IMG/VR virus record: IMGVR_UViG_3300008108_000337
Location: 1 to 64,000 of that record
From: a virus
Strand: one strand, 5' to 3'
DNA length: 64,000 nt
Below the pieces are notes generated by a model. The model saw only the letters and a program-made list of their open reading frames with translations, was not told the origin of the DNA and did not search any database. The position numbers were made by a program, and so were the translations under genes. The stretch's first letter is position 1; each line of letters begins with the position of its first letter. Below, in pieces: positions 1-8,159 of the stretch.

Positions 1-821
1 GGTGGATAATACTTGATAAGTAGTTTACCACGAAGTCCTCTAATCTTTTGTTTTACCTCTTCGGTTTTTTCTTTAAGTTGAGCAGATGGAATGTGAGTGA
101 ACACGGTATCGTATCTAGCACCTACATAGTGTTCGGATAATTCCATAGTATAGTGAACTACCGATAATCCTGCTCGTACTGCTGCTGCCCCCAATGCGGT
201 TAGAATCCAAGTCTTACCTACACCGGATGGTGCAACTACAACTCCTAACTCACCTGGTCCTAATCCACCATCCATCAAATCATTTATTGGTTTCCAATCG
301 GTAAGGACGGTATCTCGTTTTTCATCAGTTGACCTTTCATCAAAATCAAGTAGATAATCGTGTCCCAAATCATTTTCTACACCAACTTTCATTGCCTTAT
401 CTACTAATTCCTTGATTCTATCATAAGAACCTGCTTTTAGTAAATCAACTGATTGTAAGATTACTTGTTTTAGATTTTGGTTTTTACAAAAATCGGTAAA
501 CTCGTTTTTGATATAATCCAAATCAACATTACCAACTTGGGTAAAAATATGTTTTAATTGGTCAACAATAGTTTTCTTCAAAACATCATTATCCATTTTA
601 GATAATTGAACTTTGAATACATCAAGAGTTGGAGTTTTTCTATAATCTTTATGATAATCGAGTACTTCACCAACAATCCATTTGTTAGCCTCACTCTCAA
701 AAAACTTCGTAGTTGTAATTTCGGAAATAGTATCTAAAAATTTACCATCGGTAAGTAAAGCCGATATAACTTTTGATTGAAACGATTGACCATATTTTGA
801 TAAAGTATCTACTTCTTGCAT
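1..821 (-). CDS. DnaB/gp41-like replicative DNA helicase (partial, 3' end outside window)
   Basis: Only the first ~273 codons are present. The protein begins MQEVDTLSKYG and has an alpha-helical N-terminal half followed by a RecA-type ATPase fold. A Walker A loop, APSGVGKT, sits at about residues 197-204, just after a GGLGPGELG turn typical of DnaB-family and T4 gp41-like hexameric helicases. Start chosen at 821 because the ATG at 826 runs into a stop after a few codons. It would unwind the replication fork with the polymerase, UvsX and SSB encoded nearby. A Bacteroidetes-type promoter lies directly upstream. An alternative reading is another RecA-fold ATPase of the KaiC/RadA type, but the N-terminal helical domain and position favour the helicase. 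Confidence 0.85.
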   Translation of the reverse strand, partial: MQEVDTLSKYGQSFQSKVISALLTDGKFLDTISEITTTKFFESEANKWIVGEVLDYHKDYRKTPTLDVFKVQLSKMDNDVLKKTIVDQLKHIFTQVGNVDLDYIKNEFTDFCKNQNLKQVILQSVDLLKAGSYDRIKELVDKAMKVGVENDLGHDYLLDFDERSTDEKRDTVLTDWKPINDLMDGGLGPGELGVVVAPSGVGKTWILTALGAAAVRAGLSVVHYTMELSEHYVGARYDTVFTHIPSAQLKEKTEEVKQKIRGLRGKLLIKYYP

Positions 822-836
822 TGCATTAATTTTCTA

Positions 837-868
837 CAAAGATACGAAAAATGTATGATATATACAAA
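837..868 (-). promoter_or_regulatory. Early promoter for the helicase gene (TTTG-N20-TATCTTTG)
   Basis: On the minus strand a TTTG -33 box and a TATCTTTG -7 box are separated by 20 nt, a close match to the known Bacteroidetes sigma-A promoter form. The -7 box ends about 16 nt before the helicase ATG, so the leader is very short. Confidence 0.8.
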
Positions 869-881
869 TTCCTTTAAAAAT

Positions 882-2099
882 TTATTTTTCGAATACCCAA
901 ATAGGTTCACCAAATGCTTGATTTTTGGTTTCTTCGGCGAGTTCTTTCATATCATCCGAATAGTATTCTGATTTGGCAGTTCCCGAACCACCATTGTTTG
1001 GTCTTGCAGCGAGTTGCATTCCAATACAACCTCTATACTTCAATCCCTTTGATTCTAAAAACTCATTCATTGGATTTACAATTTCCAAATAACCCTTATC
1101 GGGTGCAGAATAAACATCTGCGATATTGATTGCAAGTATTCCACCCTTTTTAAGAGTTGGAATCATTTTATCCAAAGCGGTATGTAAAAATCCTTTATTC
1201 CAAGCATCAATTTGTTTGTATCTCAAATACGATTGACCTTCATCAGTTGAATACCTTTCAGTATTGAAATACGGTGGAGATGTAAATATAGTATCGAAGT
1301 AATTTTCGTATTGAGAATAATCTACATCTTCTGCCGGTTGAGGTATAAATGTTGCAGTTTTTGATTCTTCAAAGAAAGTTCGGTATTTCTTATAATAATT
1401 CTCTTGTTTTAAGTAGTTCTCATGGTTGCTTAGGTTCGGGTCTATACCAACATAGTGTTTAGTAGTTTCACCCGCGTAGAACCCACAGAAACGGTCTCCC
1501 CAACCTGCTGAAAAATCTAATACATTCTCGGATTTAAAGTAATCATAAAATGCTTTAGCAATGACTGGTTTGAATTGAGAAGCAACATACTTTCTCATCT
1601 GAACCGCAAGAATTATATTCCCTTTATTTACATCTACCAAATGGTCTGCAAGTGAGAAAAAAGCACGAACTACTGTTTGAATTCCTTTTGGAGTTTGCCA
1701 AGTTCTAAAACCTGATGGCATTCTTACCCAATCTACTTTATGACGATTTTCGATATGGAATTTATTTGATGCCTTGTTTCCTGTATTTATCTTTTTAAAA
1801 TACATTGGTTTACCATCAAAATTCAAATCATACTTTGAATCTCTTCCATTTCTTGGAAACCAATCACCTTCTACAAGAATATCTTTCCACCAAGTTCCTT
1901 TTAATTTTTGATAATCTTTTAGAACATCTTCATCGGACATATCGGGTAATGGGTATGGATATGTATGGAGAACATCAGAAATTGCTTCTACAACTTCTTC
2001 TTTTTCCCAAGTTTGTTTAATCCAATCCCACTCCTCTTTCTCAATAGTAAGATAAGGAGTCATCCCATAAAACTTTTTAAAGTATTCTTTGATTTCCAT
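882..2099 (-). CDS. Putative DNA methyltransferase (TSPPY type)
   Basis: About 405 aa. An S-adenosylmethionine-binding motif I (DFSAGWGDR, residues ~194-202) precedes the catalytic motif IV TSPPY (~273-277), the order seen in gamma-type amino-methyltransferases; TSPPY is typical of N4-cytosine and some N6-adenine enzymes. The C-terminal part has a Rossmann-like strand (GGILAINIADVY). The start was set at 2099, where ATG overlaps the TAA of the upstream gene by one base (TAATG); a longer reading frame upstream would run through that gene. It may protect phage DNA from host restriction or mark it. Target base and recognition site cannot be told from sequence. Confidence 0.75.
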   Translation of the reverse strand: MEIKEYFKKFYGMTPYLTIEKEEWDWIKQTWEKEEVVEAISDVLHTYPYPLPDMSDEDVLKDYQKLKGTWWKDILVEGDWFPRNGRDSKYDLNFDGKPMYFKKINTGNKASNKFHIENRHKVDWVRMPSGFRTWQTPKGIQTVVRAFFSLADHLVDVNKGNIILAVQMRKYVASQFKPVIAKAFYDYFKSENVLDFSAGWGDRFCGFYAGETTKHYVGIDPNLSNHENYLKQENYYKKYRTFFEESKTATFIPQPAEDVDYSQYENYFDTIFTSPPYFNTERYSTDEGQSYLRYKQIDAWNKGFLHTALDKMIPTLKKGGILAINIADVYSAPDKGYLEIVNPMNEFLESKGLKYRGCIGMQLAARPNNGGSGTAKSEYYSDDMKELAEETKNQAFGEPIWVFEK

Positions 2100-2371
2100 T
2101 ACCAGTATTGGTTGATATAAATCGGTGTCATTTCTCCTACATACGCACCCCAACAATTATATCCTAAAAAATCAATTGCTTCAGTATATTCGGTTTCATC
2201 AAATTCATGAAGGAGTTGTACCATCATTTCTTTTGAATATACCAATCTCCCATCATCGGTTATACCAACAATAGCATCATCATAAAAATCAGGATTTCCA
2301 TCAGGACCATCGGGTTTTAGGGAACCGGCATCTTCTGCTACATCTAATATATCGTATAAATTTATTTCCAT
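2099..2371 (-). CDS. Hypothetical protein, 90 aa, acidic
   Basis: A small acidic protein (starts MEINLYDILDVAED, ends NQYW) with no recognised motif. It sits between the RNase H remnant and the methyltransferase and overlaps the latter by one base (TAATG), so the two are probably translationally coupled. Composition and length resemble the many small early proteins of T4-like phages. Function unknown. Confidence 0.65.
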   Translation of the reverse strand: MEINLYDILDVAEDAGSLKPDGPDGNPDFYDDAIVGITDDGRLVYSKEMMVQLLHEFDETEYTEAIDFLGYNCWGAYVGEMTPIYINQYW

Positions 2372-2375
2372 TTTT

Positions 2376-3177
2376 TTAATCAGTTATAATATTTCCAAAT
2401 GTTCCTTTTAACCAATCATTTACATCACCAAAGTTATTGACAACTTTATATTTTAGGAGTATTTTTAGAAAATCAATTTTATTTAGTGGTTTGATTTCTT
2501 CGTTAAATCTATCCAACACTTGCATTTTGATTATACCACTAATATCAGGGTCTTTTAATTGCATCAATTTCTCATTCATTAGAATTTGTTCTTTTGATTC
2601 AAGAATATCATTATACAATTTTACCTTACCTTTAGTTTCTACTTTTTTAGTTTCACAAAGTTGGAATAAATCATCTACTGATAATTGTTTATCTTCAGTA
2701 ATTTCAGGGAATCTTTTTATCACTGTTTTGATACCACAGCCATAAACTCCTGGTATATTATCCGATACATCACCATCTAATATACGATATAGAAGAAGAT
2801 TTTTTGATTCGATTCCAAATTCTTCTCGTATAACTTTTTTATTATAGATTTTCTTTTTGGTGGGTGACCAGACGATGGTTTTATCATCTACTAATTGGAG
2901 AAAATCCTTATCAGTAGACATTACCACCGCCTGCTCATCCTCTTTTAACAATTGAGTTGTAATATAAGCCATTACATCATCTGCTTCTACCCCATCATAT
3001 ATCATTGATGTAACTGGAAGGTAATGTAATAATTCACATTGTAGGAATGGATGTCCAACATCTAATAAATGTGTTTAGACCATCGATAATCAACACTCGA
3101 GAATTCTTATGTTTATCGATATTTTGGTTGCGTTCTATTTCAACCGAGTTCAAAATGTTTTTGTAGAGTTCCTTCAT
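2376..3177 (-). pseudogene. Broken RNase H / FEN-type 5'-3' exonuclease
   Basis: Two parts of one phage RNase H/FEN-family nuclease lie next to each other in different frames. The N-terminal part (3177 down to a TGA at 3034-3036, 47 aa) contains RVLIIDGLNTFIR, the first metal-binding strand. The C-terminal part (about 3045 down to 2376) reads ELLHYLPVTSM then YDGVEADDVMAYI, STDKDFLQL and DGDVSDNIPGVYGCGIKT, i.e. the acidic metal site and helix-hairpin-helix. The expected middle, with the VFDGKGG-like strand and the basic helical arch (by my estimate some 80 residues), is missing at the join. The start at 3177 overlaps the upstream stop as TAATG. The C-terminal piece could be translated from ATG 3005 but would lack part of the active site. 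A true deletion or an assembly error are both possible. Confidence 0.8.
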
Positions 3178-3386
3178 TATTTGGAAAAATATTTATCAAT
3201 TGCTTTTAATCTATCATCAGCATCCACCAACATTTTTAATGCATCTTCTGCATTGTTGTAAAAATCAGTTGTTGAATGGTCACCAATACCAACACCGGTG
3301 TTTCCCAATAAATCCAAAGTAAGTAAAGCCTTAGCCTTATCTGCTTCTGCAGAAGTTTTTAACATTGTAATTAAATTCTTATTCAT
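3177..3386 (-). CDS. Hypothetical protein, 69 aa, between uvsX and RNase H
   Basis: Starts MNKNLITMLKTSAEADKA; the ATG at 3386 is preferred because further upstream the frame runs into uvsX. The protein is helical and contains GNTGVGIGDHSTTDFYNN in the middle. It is placed directly after uvsX and overlaps the broken nuclease gene by one base. I do not recognise a domain; its conserved-looking position suggests a small helper of the replication/recombination module. Confidence 0.7.
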   Translation of the reverse strand: MNKNLITMLKTSAEADKAKALLTLDLLGNTGVGIGDHSTTDFYNNAEDALKMLVDADDRLKAIDKYFSK

Positions 3387-3402
3387 TATTTCAAATTTTA
3401 AA

Positions 3403-4527
3403 TTAATCATCCATTCCTTCACCACCCTCGGTGATTTCCATGCTATCAATATCCAATGTGTCTGATTTATATTGTAAGATGGTTTCTTCACAAATCTTTT
3501 TGTAAATTTGTTCTCGTAAATCATCACGAGTTTCCATCATTTCAATAAAATCTTTTGATTGGAATTTTACTTCTTCACCGGTTTCGGTATCGATATAAGC
3601 ATACCAAGCACCTGCTTGTTTAACTAATTTATTATCTTTCATAACACCCAACCAAGAACCATAATTATCAATACCTCTATCAAAGAAAATATCAAAATCT
3701 GCTGCTCTCAAAGGTGGGCCCATTCTATTCTTGATAACTTGTGCTCGTACTTTCATACCCACAATCTTATCTTGTCCTCCAGTCTTAACTTTAATCTGTC
3801 CCATACCTTTCAATCTCAAACGAACTGATGCATGGAATGCAAGGGCTTTACCACCTGAAGTAGTCCAAGGGTCACCGAATGGCATTGCATTTAGTTTCTG
3901 TCTGAGTTGGTTAGTATAAACCAAAAGGATTTTTTGTCTACCAATCATGTTGGTAATTTTTCTCATCGCCTTTGAGATGATGATTGCTTTATCAGTAGCA
4001 TATCCATCTTTTCCATAATCAGCTGCTAATTCAGTTTTAGTTGATGCTGCTGCAACCGAATCGGTTACAATAGTCACTAACTTATTCTTATCAGTTTGTC
4101 TAACTTTTTCAATGATGGTTTCGGTAAAATCAAAGATTTGTTCTACTGAATCTGCTGATACATAAAGTAGTTTAGAAACATCCACACCGATTGCTTCTAA
4201 AAATTCTCTACTTACTGCAGTTTCAGTATCAATCAATACCGCAACACCACCTAGCTTTTGTGTTTCAGCTAGGAGGTGAGCGGATAGTAATGATTTACCT
4301 GATTGTTCTAAACCAGTTACCTCAACAATTCTACCTACTGGCAATCCACCATAAGGGCGGTTAGAAATTGCAACATCCAACATTGCACATCCAGTAGATA
4401 CCCATCCATCAACATTGGTGGGTGCTTCATCTCCATCGAGAAAGAAGGCTACCTTCTGATCTTTGGAATATTTATTTAGCTCATCCGCAAGGATATCCGC
4501 TAAATCCAATTCTTGTTTTTTTGCCAT
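3403..4527 (-). CDS. uvsX: UvsX/RecA-like recombinase
   Basis: 374 aa, the length expected of phage UvsX. Walker A is GLEQSGKS at residues 72-79 (RecA has GPESSGKT), Walker B is VTIVTDS at ~151-157, and the region LVYTNQLRQKLNAMPFGDPWTTSGGKAL matches the RecA DNA-binding loop L2 followed by the GG-K-A-L motif. The C-terminus is acidic (EGGEGMDD), as in RecA. It forms filaments on single-stranded DNA for strand exchange and recombination-dependent replication, working with the SSB gene just upstream. It is co-transcribed with that gene, 13 nt apart. Confidence 0.92.
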   Translation of the reverse strand: MAKKQELDLADILADELNKYSKDQKVAFFLDGDEAPTNVDGWVSTGCAMLDVAISNRPYGGLPVGRIVEVTGLEQSGKSLLSAHLLAETQKLGGVAVLIDTETAVSREFLEAIGVDVSKLLYVSADSVEQIFDFTETIIEKVRQTDKNKLVTIVTDSVAAASTKTELAADYGKDGYATDKAIIISKAMRKITNMIGRQKILLVYTNQLRQKLNAMPFGDPWTTSGGKALAFHASVRLRLKGMGQIKVKTGGQDKIVGMKVRAQVIKNRMGPPLRAADFDIFFDRGIDNYGSWLGVMKDNKLVKQAGAWYAYIDTETGEEVKFQSKDFIEMMETRDDLREQIYKKICEETILQYKSDTLDIDSMEITEGGEGMDD

Positions 4528-4540
4528 AAATAAGGTTTAA

Positions 4541-5356
4541 TTAGGAATTAAATAAATCATCAAATGCTGCTTCAACATCAGTTAAAGAACTTGATACTTT
4601 TGGAGTTTCTACCGAACCACCCATATCATGGGATACCGTCTTGGTAGTAGAAAGTGTTTCTTGTGCTACTGATTTTTCACTTGATGTAGTTTGAGCTGCC
4701 TTTGTAGGGTCTAACCAACTTTCCAATACATTCTTCAATTCATCGTAAGAAAGTTCTTGATACAATTCAGTAATAGCAGTTTGTTCATCAATGAACGCCT
4801 TTGCCTTTGCTGAATCTTCTGAAATTGGAGTTTGATTTGGTTTAACTCGAAGTGTAGTTGTTGGATACGAAGTTCCTGCATCTTCAGCAGATACATATTC
4901 TACGGTCAAATCTCTACCCGCAGTTGGGTCGGTAATATCACCATAATCGGGGTCTGCAATGTATCCAAGAATTTCTTGATATACCGTTTTACCAAATCCC
5001 CAAAAACGAACTCCTTCACCTTCTTCACCACGAACGATGACAGGTACGAAAGTTCTCAACTTAGGTTCCATTGCCTTTGCTGCCTTCCAATCTTCCTTAT
5101 CACCCATTCTTTTAAGTTTTTCTGCAAACTCCACAATTGGGTCAGGTCTACCGAAAGACATAGGGGAAAGATAAGTTTTGTTGTTGATATTGTAGTGGAA
5201 ATAAAGTTCAATAAAAGGATTGTCTCTATTAAACTTGTAAGGAACGATTCTTACTTGATGCTTACCAGGAGTTGGTTTCCACAATGCATCGGTTTTCTTT
5301 TGAGTGTTTTGCAATTTGCCTAATCTAGCACGGATTGCGTTAATGTCTAATGCCAT
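4541..5356 (-). CDS. Single-stranded DNA-binding protein, T4 gp32-like
   Basis: 271 aa. Begins MALDINAIRARLGKLQN, a basic N-terminal arm, then TPGKHQVRIVPYKFN and ELYFHYNINNKTYLSPMSFG, the pattern of a gp32-like OB-fold core. It ends in a Ser/Thr-rich linker (about residues 215-255) and a short acidic tail, AAFDDLFNS, of the kind that recruits partner proteins. It coats ssDNA during replication and recombination and is first in an operon with uvsX. The mRNA has a long leader (5357-5490) with two possible hairpins, which would suit autoregulation as in T4 gene 32. The zinc motif of T4 gp32 was not seen. Confidence 0.85.
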   Translation of the reverse strand: MALDINAIRARLGKLQNTQKKTDALWKPTPGKHQVRIVPYKFNRDNPFIELYFHYNINNKTYLSPMSFGRPDPIVEFAEKLKRMGDKEDWKAAKAMEPKLRTFVPVIVRGEEGEGVRFWGFGKTVYQEILGYIADPDYGDITDPTAGRDLTVEYVSAEDAGTSYPTTTLRVKPNQTPISEDSAKAKAFIDEQTAITELYQELSYDELKNVLESWLDPTKAAQTTSSEKSVAQETLSTTKTVSHDMGGSVETPKVSSSLTDVEAAFDDLFNS

Positions 5357-5492
5357 TTTCTTTTTGTTTTAAAGTTAATTAATTAATTTGTTTTATGGTT
5401 TTATTTACGAGTCTTTCCTACTCGCGGTGTGTACTTATAAGTATAGAATTTACCGATTTTCTGATACTTTTTTTGGTGTTATTTTTGAATTA
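5357..5492 (-). promoter_or_regulatory. Long structured 5' leader of the SSB gene
   Basis: About 135 nt lie between the -7 box and the ATG, far more than the 16-50 nt leaders of the other early genes. On the minus strand it contains the palindrome ACTTATAAGT and a hairpin CGAGT-AGGAAAG-ACTCG, then a purine-rich segment AAAACAAAAAGAAA before the ATG. T4 gp32 is known to repress its own mRNA through a 5' structure; the same job here is an inference. Confidence 0.45.
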
Positions 5493-5523
5493 CAAAGATA
5501 CGAAAAATAATTGACATTACCAA
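5493..5523 (-). promoter_or_regulatory. Early promoter for SSB-uvsX operon (TTG-N20-TATCTTTG)
   Basis: TTG and TATCTTTG separated by 20 nt on the minus strand, a near-consensus Bacteroidetes promoter. Its upstream element overlaps the end of the Nmad1-like gene. Confidence 0.8.
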
Positions 5524-5955
5524 CTATTTTGCCCATTTTCCATTCTTTACAATCTGAGCAATGATACCATAAACTGATAAATCTTGGTAAGTGTCATTGA
5601 TACTTTCACCAACGGTATCACTATATCCCAATACCACTAATTGTTTTAATCGTTGGATTTTATCATTCATTCTGAACCACAATCCAGTCAAGGATAATTT
5701 AACATCATCTTGGGTTTGTAATTGAGTTCCTACGGAAATATTACTCGGGCCATAGTTTAATTGTTTTTTACAAAACAACTCATATTGAGTAAACATAATT
5801 GCTTTGAATTCATCCGTCATCTCGGGATACATTTGTTCAACTTGTTTTACCACAGCCGGTTCATCGTATTGTACTACTCGAATCTCATCTTCCTTTGGAA
5901 GGATATTCATTTGAATTTCTTTTTTTGCTTCTTGTTTTATAACCTTTCTTTCCAT
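5524..5955 (-). CDS. DUF1599 / Nmad1-like protein (nucleotide-modification-associated domain)
   Basis: 143 aa. After a basic N-terminal stretch, the core reads CKKQLNYGPSNIS, then LTGLWFRMNDKIQRLKQL and NDTYQDLSVYGIIAQI with the end GKWAK. This string of conserved blocks is what I know from the DUF1599 family, also called nucleotide modification associated domain 1, found in phages and near base-modification genes. The biochemical activity is not established as far as I know. It lies 3 nt downstream of a 48-aa ORF at the end of the small accessory array. Confidence 0.75.
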   Translation of the reverse strand: MERKVIKQEAKKEIQMNILPKEDEIRVVQYDEPAVVKQVEQMYPEMTDEFKAIMFTQYELFCKKQLNYGPSNISVGTQLQTQDDVKLSLTGLWFRMNDKIQRLKQLVVLGYSDTVGESINDTYQDLSVYGIIAQIVKNGKWAK

Positions 5956-5958
5956 AAT

Positions 5959-6105
5959 TTATTTTTCTAATACCCATCTAAGAGTATCAATTTGAGTTTG
6001 TATTTTTAATATATTAATATCGTGCAGGATATCGAGTTTCATCTCTTTTGAGAGTGCAAGTTCTAATTCTGATATTTTTATTAGAATATCTGTTTCGTTT
6101 TTCAT
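5959..6105 (-). CDS. Small hypothetical protein, 48 aa (paralog of 8008-8157)
   Basis: Starts MKNETDILIKISELELALSK and ends RWVLEK. It overlaps the upstream gene as ATGA (start 6105, stop of neighbour at 6102). It is clearly related to the 49-aa ORF at 8008-8157, which begins MKTETDVLIKISELEMWLS and ends NWVLEK; the middle is divergent. Likely a short amphipathic helical protein. Function unknown. Confidence 0.65.
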   Translation of the reverse strand: MKNETDILIKISELELALSKEMKLDILHDINILKIQTQIDTLRWVLEK

Positions 6106-6650
6106 GTTAAAAAATTTTCTTTATTCCATTTTCCAAATTCGTCTCTTCGATATAATTCTATCAAATCTTTACATTCATCATAGGGAAGTTTGATAAAATA
6201 TTTGTTTTTTTCCTCCCAACCATTAACATCTCGATAAATGATGTTATTAATATATGGTTTAATGGACTCTGATTTGGTATAGAGTAAACTCATTCTATTA
6301 TCAAAAAATTGAATATAATCTACTTTCCAATCTTTATATTCATTATTCCATTTACCTTTTTTACCATCGCGAAGGGGAGATTCATTCCAATAATGTTTTT
6401 TTCGATTTGGTAATCTAAAACCACCTTCATTTTTGAATGAATTTAATACATCAAATGTTAGAAATTCTACATCACACCCCTCACTATTTCCAAACATCAA
6501 ATCGATTTGAACATCATTCCCAAATTTAATTTGAGTATAGTTTTTATGTTTATACAAAAATTCTCGTGCAAGTTCTCTATCTAATATATCCGAGTACTTT
6601 TTTGACTCACTTTGAGTAAAACTACCATTTTTATTTTGATATGCAAGCAT
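6102..6650 (-). CDS. Hypothetical protein, 182 aa
   Basis: Begins MLAYQNKNGSFTQSE. Rich in Lys, Asn and aromatic residues, with alternating strands and helices (for example QIKFGNDVQIDLMFGNSEG and LTFDVLNSFKNEGGFRLPNRKKHYW). The spread of acidic residues followed by Lys could suit a nuclease fold, but no motif is clear enough to claim one. It is followed by an ATGA overlap with the 48-aa gene. Function unknown. Confidence 0.6.
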   Translation of the reverse strand: MLAYQNKNGSFTQSESKKYSDILDRELAREFLYKHKNYTQIKFGNDVQIDLMFGNSEGCDVEFLTFDVLNSFKNEGGFRLPNRKKHYWNESPLRDGKKGKWNNEYKDWKVDYIQFFDNRMSLLYTKSESIKPYINNIIYRDVNGWEEKNKYFIKLPYDECKDLIELYRRDEFGKWNKENFLT

Positions 6651-6651
6651 A

Positions 6652-6912
6652 TTAAAACTTTTGAATCACCAACATTGCATCACTTACATCTTCTTCTCTT
6701 AAATAACCAACCACATCACCATTTGCAATAGGATTATCATAATGAATTTCTCCATCTTTTAATACTGCTAATTCGTATAACCCTTGTTTACCACCATACG
6801 AAAAAGGAGTTCGGACTACACTAACACCATACCCATTATCAAAATATTCTCTAGTCATCCACCCTATACCACCCGTATGGGGTTCAAAATTTAAATCTTT
6901 AAATGTTTTCAT
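6652..6912 (-). CDS. Small hypothetical protein, 86 aa (paralog of 8160-8426)
   Basis: Starts MKTFKDLNFEPHTG and shares FSYGGK.GLYELAVLKD and DNP.ANGDVVGYL with the 88-aa protein at 8160-8426. The conserved pattern of a short N-terminal helix and several beta strands suggests a compact single-domain fold. Its gene is one member of a duplicated three-gene set in this array. Function unknown. Confidence 0.65.
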   Translation of the reverse strand: MKTFKDLNFEPHTGGIGWMTREYFDNGYGVSVVRTPFSYGGKQGLYELAVLKDGEIHYDNPIANGDVVGYLREEDVSDAMLVIQKF

Positions 6913-6923
6913 AAAAAATTAAT

Positions 6924-7409
6924 TTACCAAGATGCGGAATAAAAATAATCACCACTATAATACTCTCTACCATTTTTATCTTTTACTTTTTCAGAAAGTT
7001 CTTGTTGGAGAATTTCAATCGTATGGTCAATATCATTCATATAATGCTCATTATAATCAGTATCACCAAAAAAGAACCCACTTGTGGTTGGTAATAACTC
7101 TTCCCCTTTTGATGGATTTTCTTTAACTTGTTTACACATATCTAACAAATTCATCAAATCATCAATATCAACATAATACGATTTACAATCATCTTCTCCA
7201 TTTTGGACATTCTGAACGAACCAATTATGAATGTGATTTGCCTTTCTCCAATACCCAACTTGTTCTTCAATATAAGAAACTCTCTCGGGTTTAATACTTT
7301 CAACGAGTTTACCACCTCGTTTTACAATTACTTCGTGTCTTTCTTCGGGAGTGTGATGGTCCCAATTTTGCACATAAGTTTTCTTTGATAAATACATATC
7401 TAATCCCAT
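6924..7409 (-). CDS. Conserved phage protein of unknown function, 161 aa (MGLDMYL family)
   Basis: Starts MGLDMYLSKKTYVQNW and contains EEQVGYWRKANHIHNWFV, NVQNGEDDCKSYYV and TTSGFFFGDTDYNEHY. I know this arrangement from a widespread phage and bacterial family with no assigned function. The many His, Cys, Asp and Tyr residues could bind a ligand or metal, but that is speculation. It sits between members of the duplicated small-gene set. Confidence 0.65.
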   Translation of the reverse strand: MGLDMYLSKKTYVQNWDHHTPEERHEVIVKRGGKLVESIKPERVSYIEEQVGYWRKANHIHNWFVQNVQNGEDDCKSYYVDIDDLMNLLDMCKQVKENPSKGEELLPTTSGFFFGDTDYNEHYMNDIDHTIEILQQELSEKVKDKNGREYYSGDYFYSASW

Positions 7410-7413
7410 AACT

Positions 7414-7578
7414 TTATTTTTGTTTATTTTTTAAAAACTTATCAAGAGCATCCAGCATTCGTTGTACCGGATAAGTACCTTTTTCAGCAGGATCCCATAA
7501 ATGATAATCTTCACAAGCAATGTAGTAGAATTCTTCCAATTCACTTACTGGCATCATGTTTGTAGTTTTAGTTTTCAT
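7414..7578 (-). CDS. Small hypothetical protein, 54 aa
   Basis: Starts MKTKTTNMMPVSELEEFYYIACEDY and ends LDKFLKNKQK. Located in a gap of the array with 4 nt to the next start; acidic helix first, basic tail last. It has a consistent position in the operon but no recognisable domain. Confidence 0.55.
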   Translation of the reverse strand: MKTKTTNMMPVSELEEFYYIACEDYHLWDPAEKGTYPVQRMLDALDKFLKNKQK

Positions 7579-7592
7579 ATCTTTATTTTTAT

Positions 7593-7802
7593 TTATTTCT
7601 CCAAAACGTACTTCATCATCTCTTGCATCTTGATAATCATAAGTTCCATTTCATCCTTACTAAGATACAACCTACCGTTTAATGTTTTATCATCCAACTC
7701 CCTAGTTTCAACTATGATACCATCAAACCCCTCAGTTGGATAAATTTCAACATTTTGTTCTTCAGTCGCAATAACTGTCTTATTCCAAACTTTATTTTTC
7801 AC
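7593..7802 (-). CDS. Small hypothetical protein, 69 aa
   Basis: Starts MKNKVWNKTVIATEEQ; reads like four beta strands followed by one helix (KDEMELMIIKMQEMMKYVLEK). Its end, YVLEK, resembles the ends of several neighbours. Function unknown. Confidence 0.55.
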   Translation of the reverse strand: MKNKVWNKTVIATEEQNVEIYPTEGFDGIIVETRELDDKTLNGRLYLSKDEMELMIIKMQEMMKYVLEK

Positions 7803-7809
7803 AACTTTT

Positions 7810-8004
7810 TTAATTTTTAGGTTTTACAATAATTTCTAAATTATTATCATCAAAACGAAGTCCAACAACTTCCCCACCATTTTCATTTTCATCGGCCTCA
7901 ACCAACTCCAAAAACTTTTTGAGGTCAAATGCTCGGATGAATATACCACCTTGTGCGTATTCACCATCATAACTATCTTTCCAAAATACTTGTTCGTTAA
8001 ACAT
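7810..8004 (-). CDS. Small hypothetical protein, 64 aa (paralog of 8434-8628)
   Basis: Starts MFNEQVFWKDSYDGEYAQGG and ends NNLEIIVKPKN. It aligns without gaps along its whole length with the 64-aa protein at 8434-8628, sharing FDLKKFLELVEA, GGEVVGLRFD and the IVKPK end. Probably a small alpha/beta fold. One copy of a duplicated set. Confidence 0.65.
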   Translation of the reverse strand: MFNEQVFWKDSYDGEYAQGGIFIRAFDLKKFLELVEADENENGGEVVGLRFDDNNLEIIVKPKN

Positions 8005-8007
8005 ATC

Positions 8008-8157
8008 TTATTTTTCTAATACCCAATTTAATATTTTAATTTTTTCGTTTGCTATGATGATGGAGTCATTTCCTTCAATCGGATTTTCTTTTTTAATATG
8101 AGATAGCCACATTTCTAATTCCGATATTTTTATTAAAACATCTGTTTCGGTTTTCAT
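8008..8157 (-). CDS. Small hypothetical protein, 49 aa (paralog of 5959-6105)
   Basis: Starts MKTETDVLIKISELEMWLSH and ends NWVLEK. It lies between two members of the duplicated set with 2-3 nt spacers. The N- and C-terminal ends match the 48-aa ORF at 5959-6105 while the middle does not. Function unknown. Confidence 0.65.
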   Translation of the reverse strand: MKTETDVLIKISELEMWLSHIKKENPIEGNDSIIIANEKIKILNWVLEK

Positions 8158-8159
8158 AT

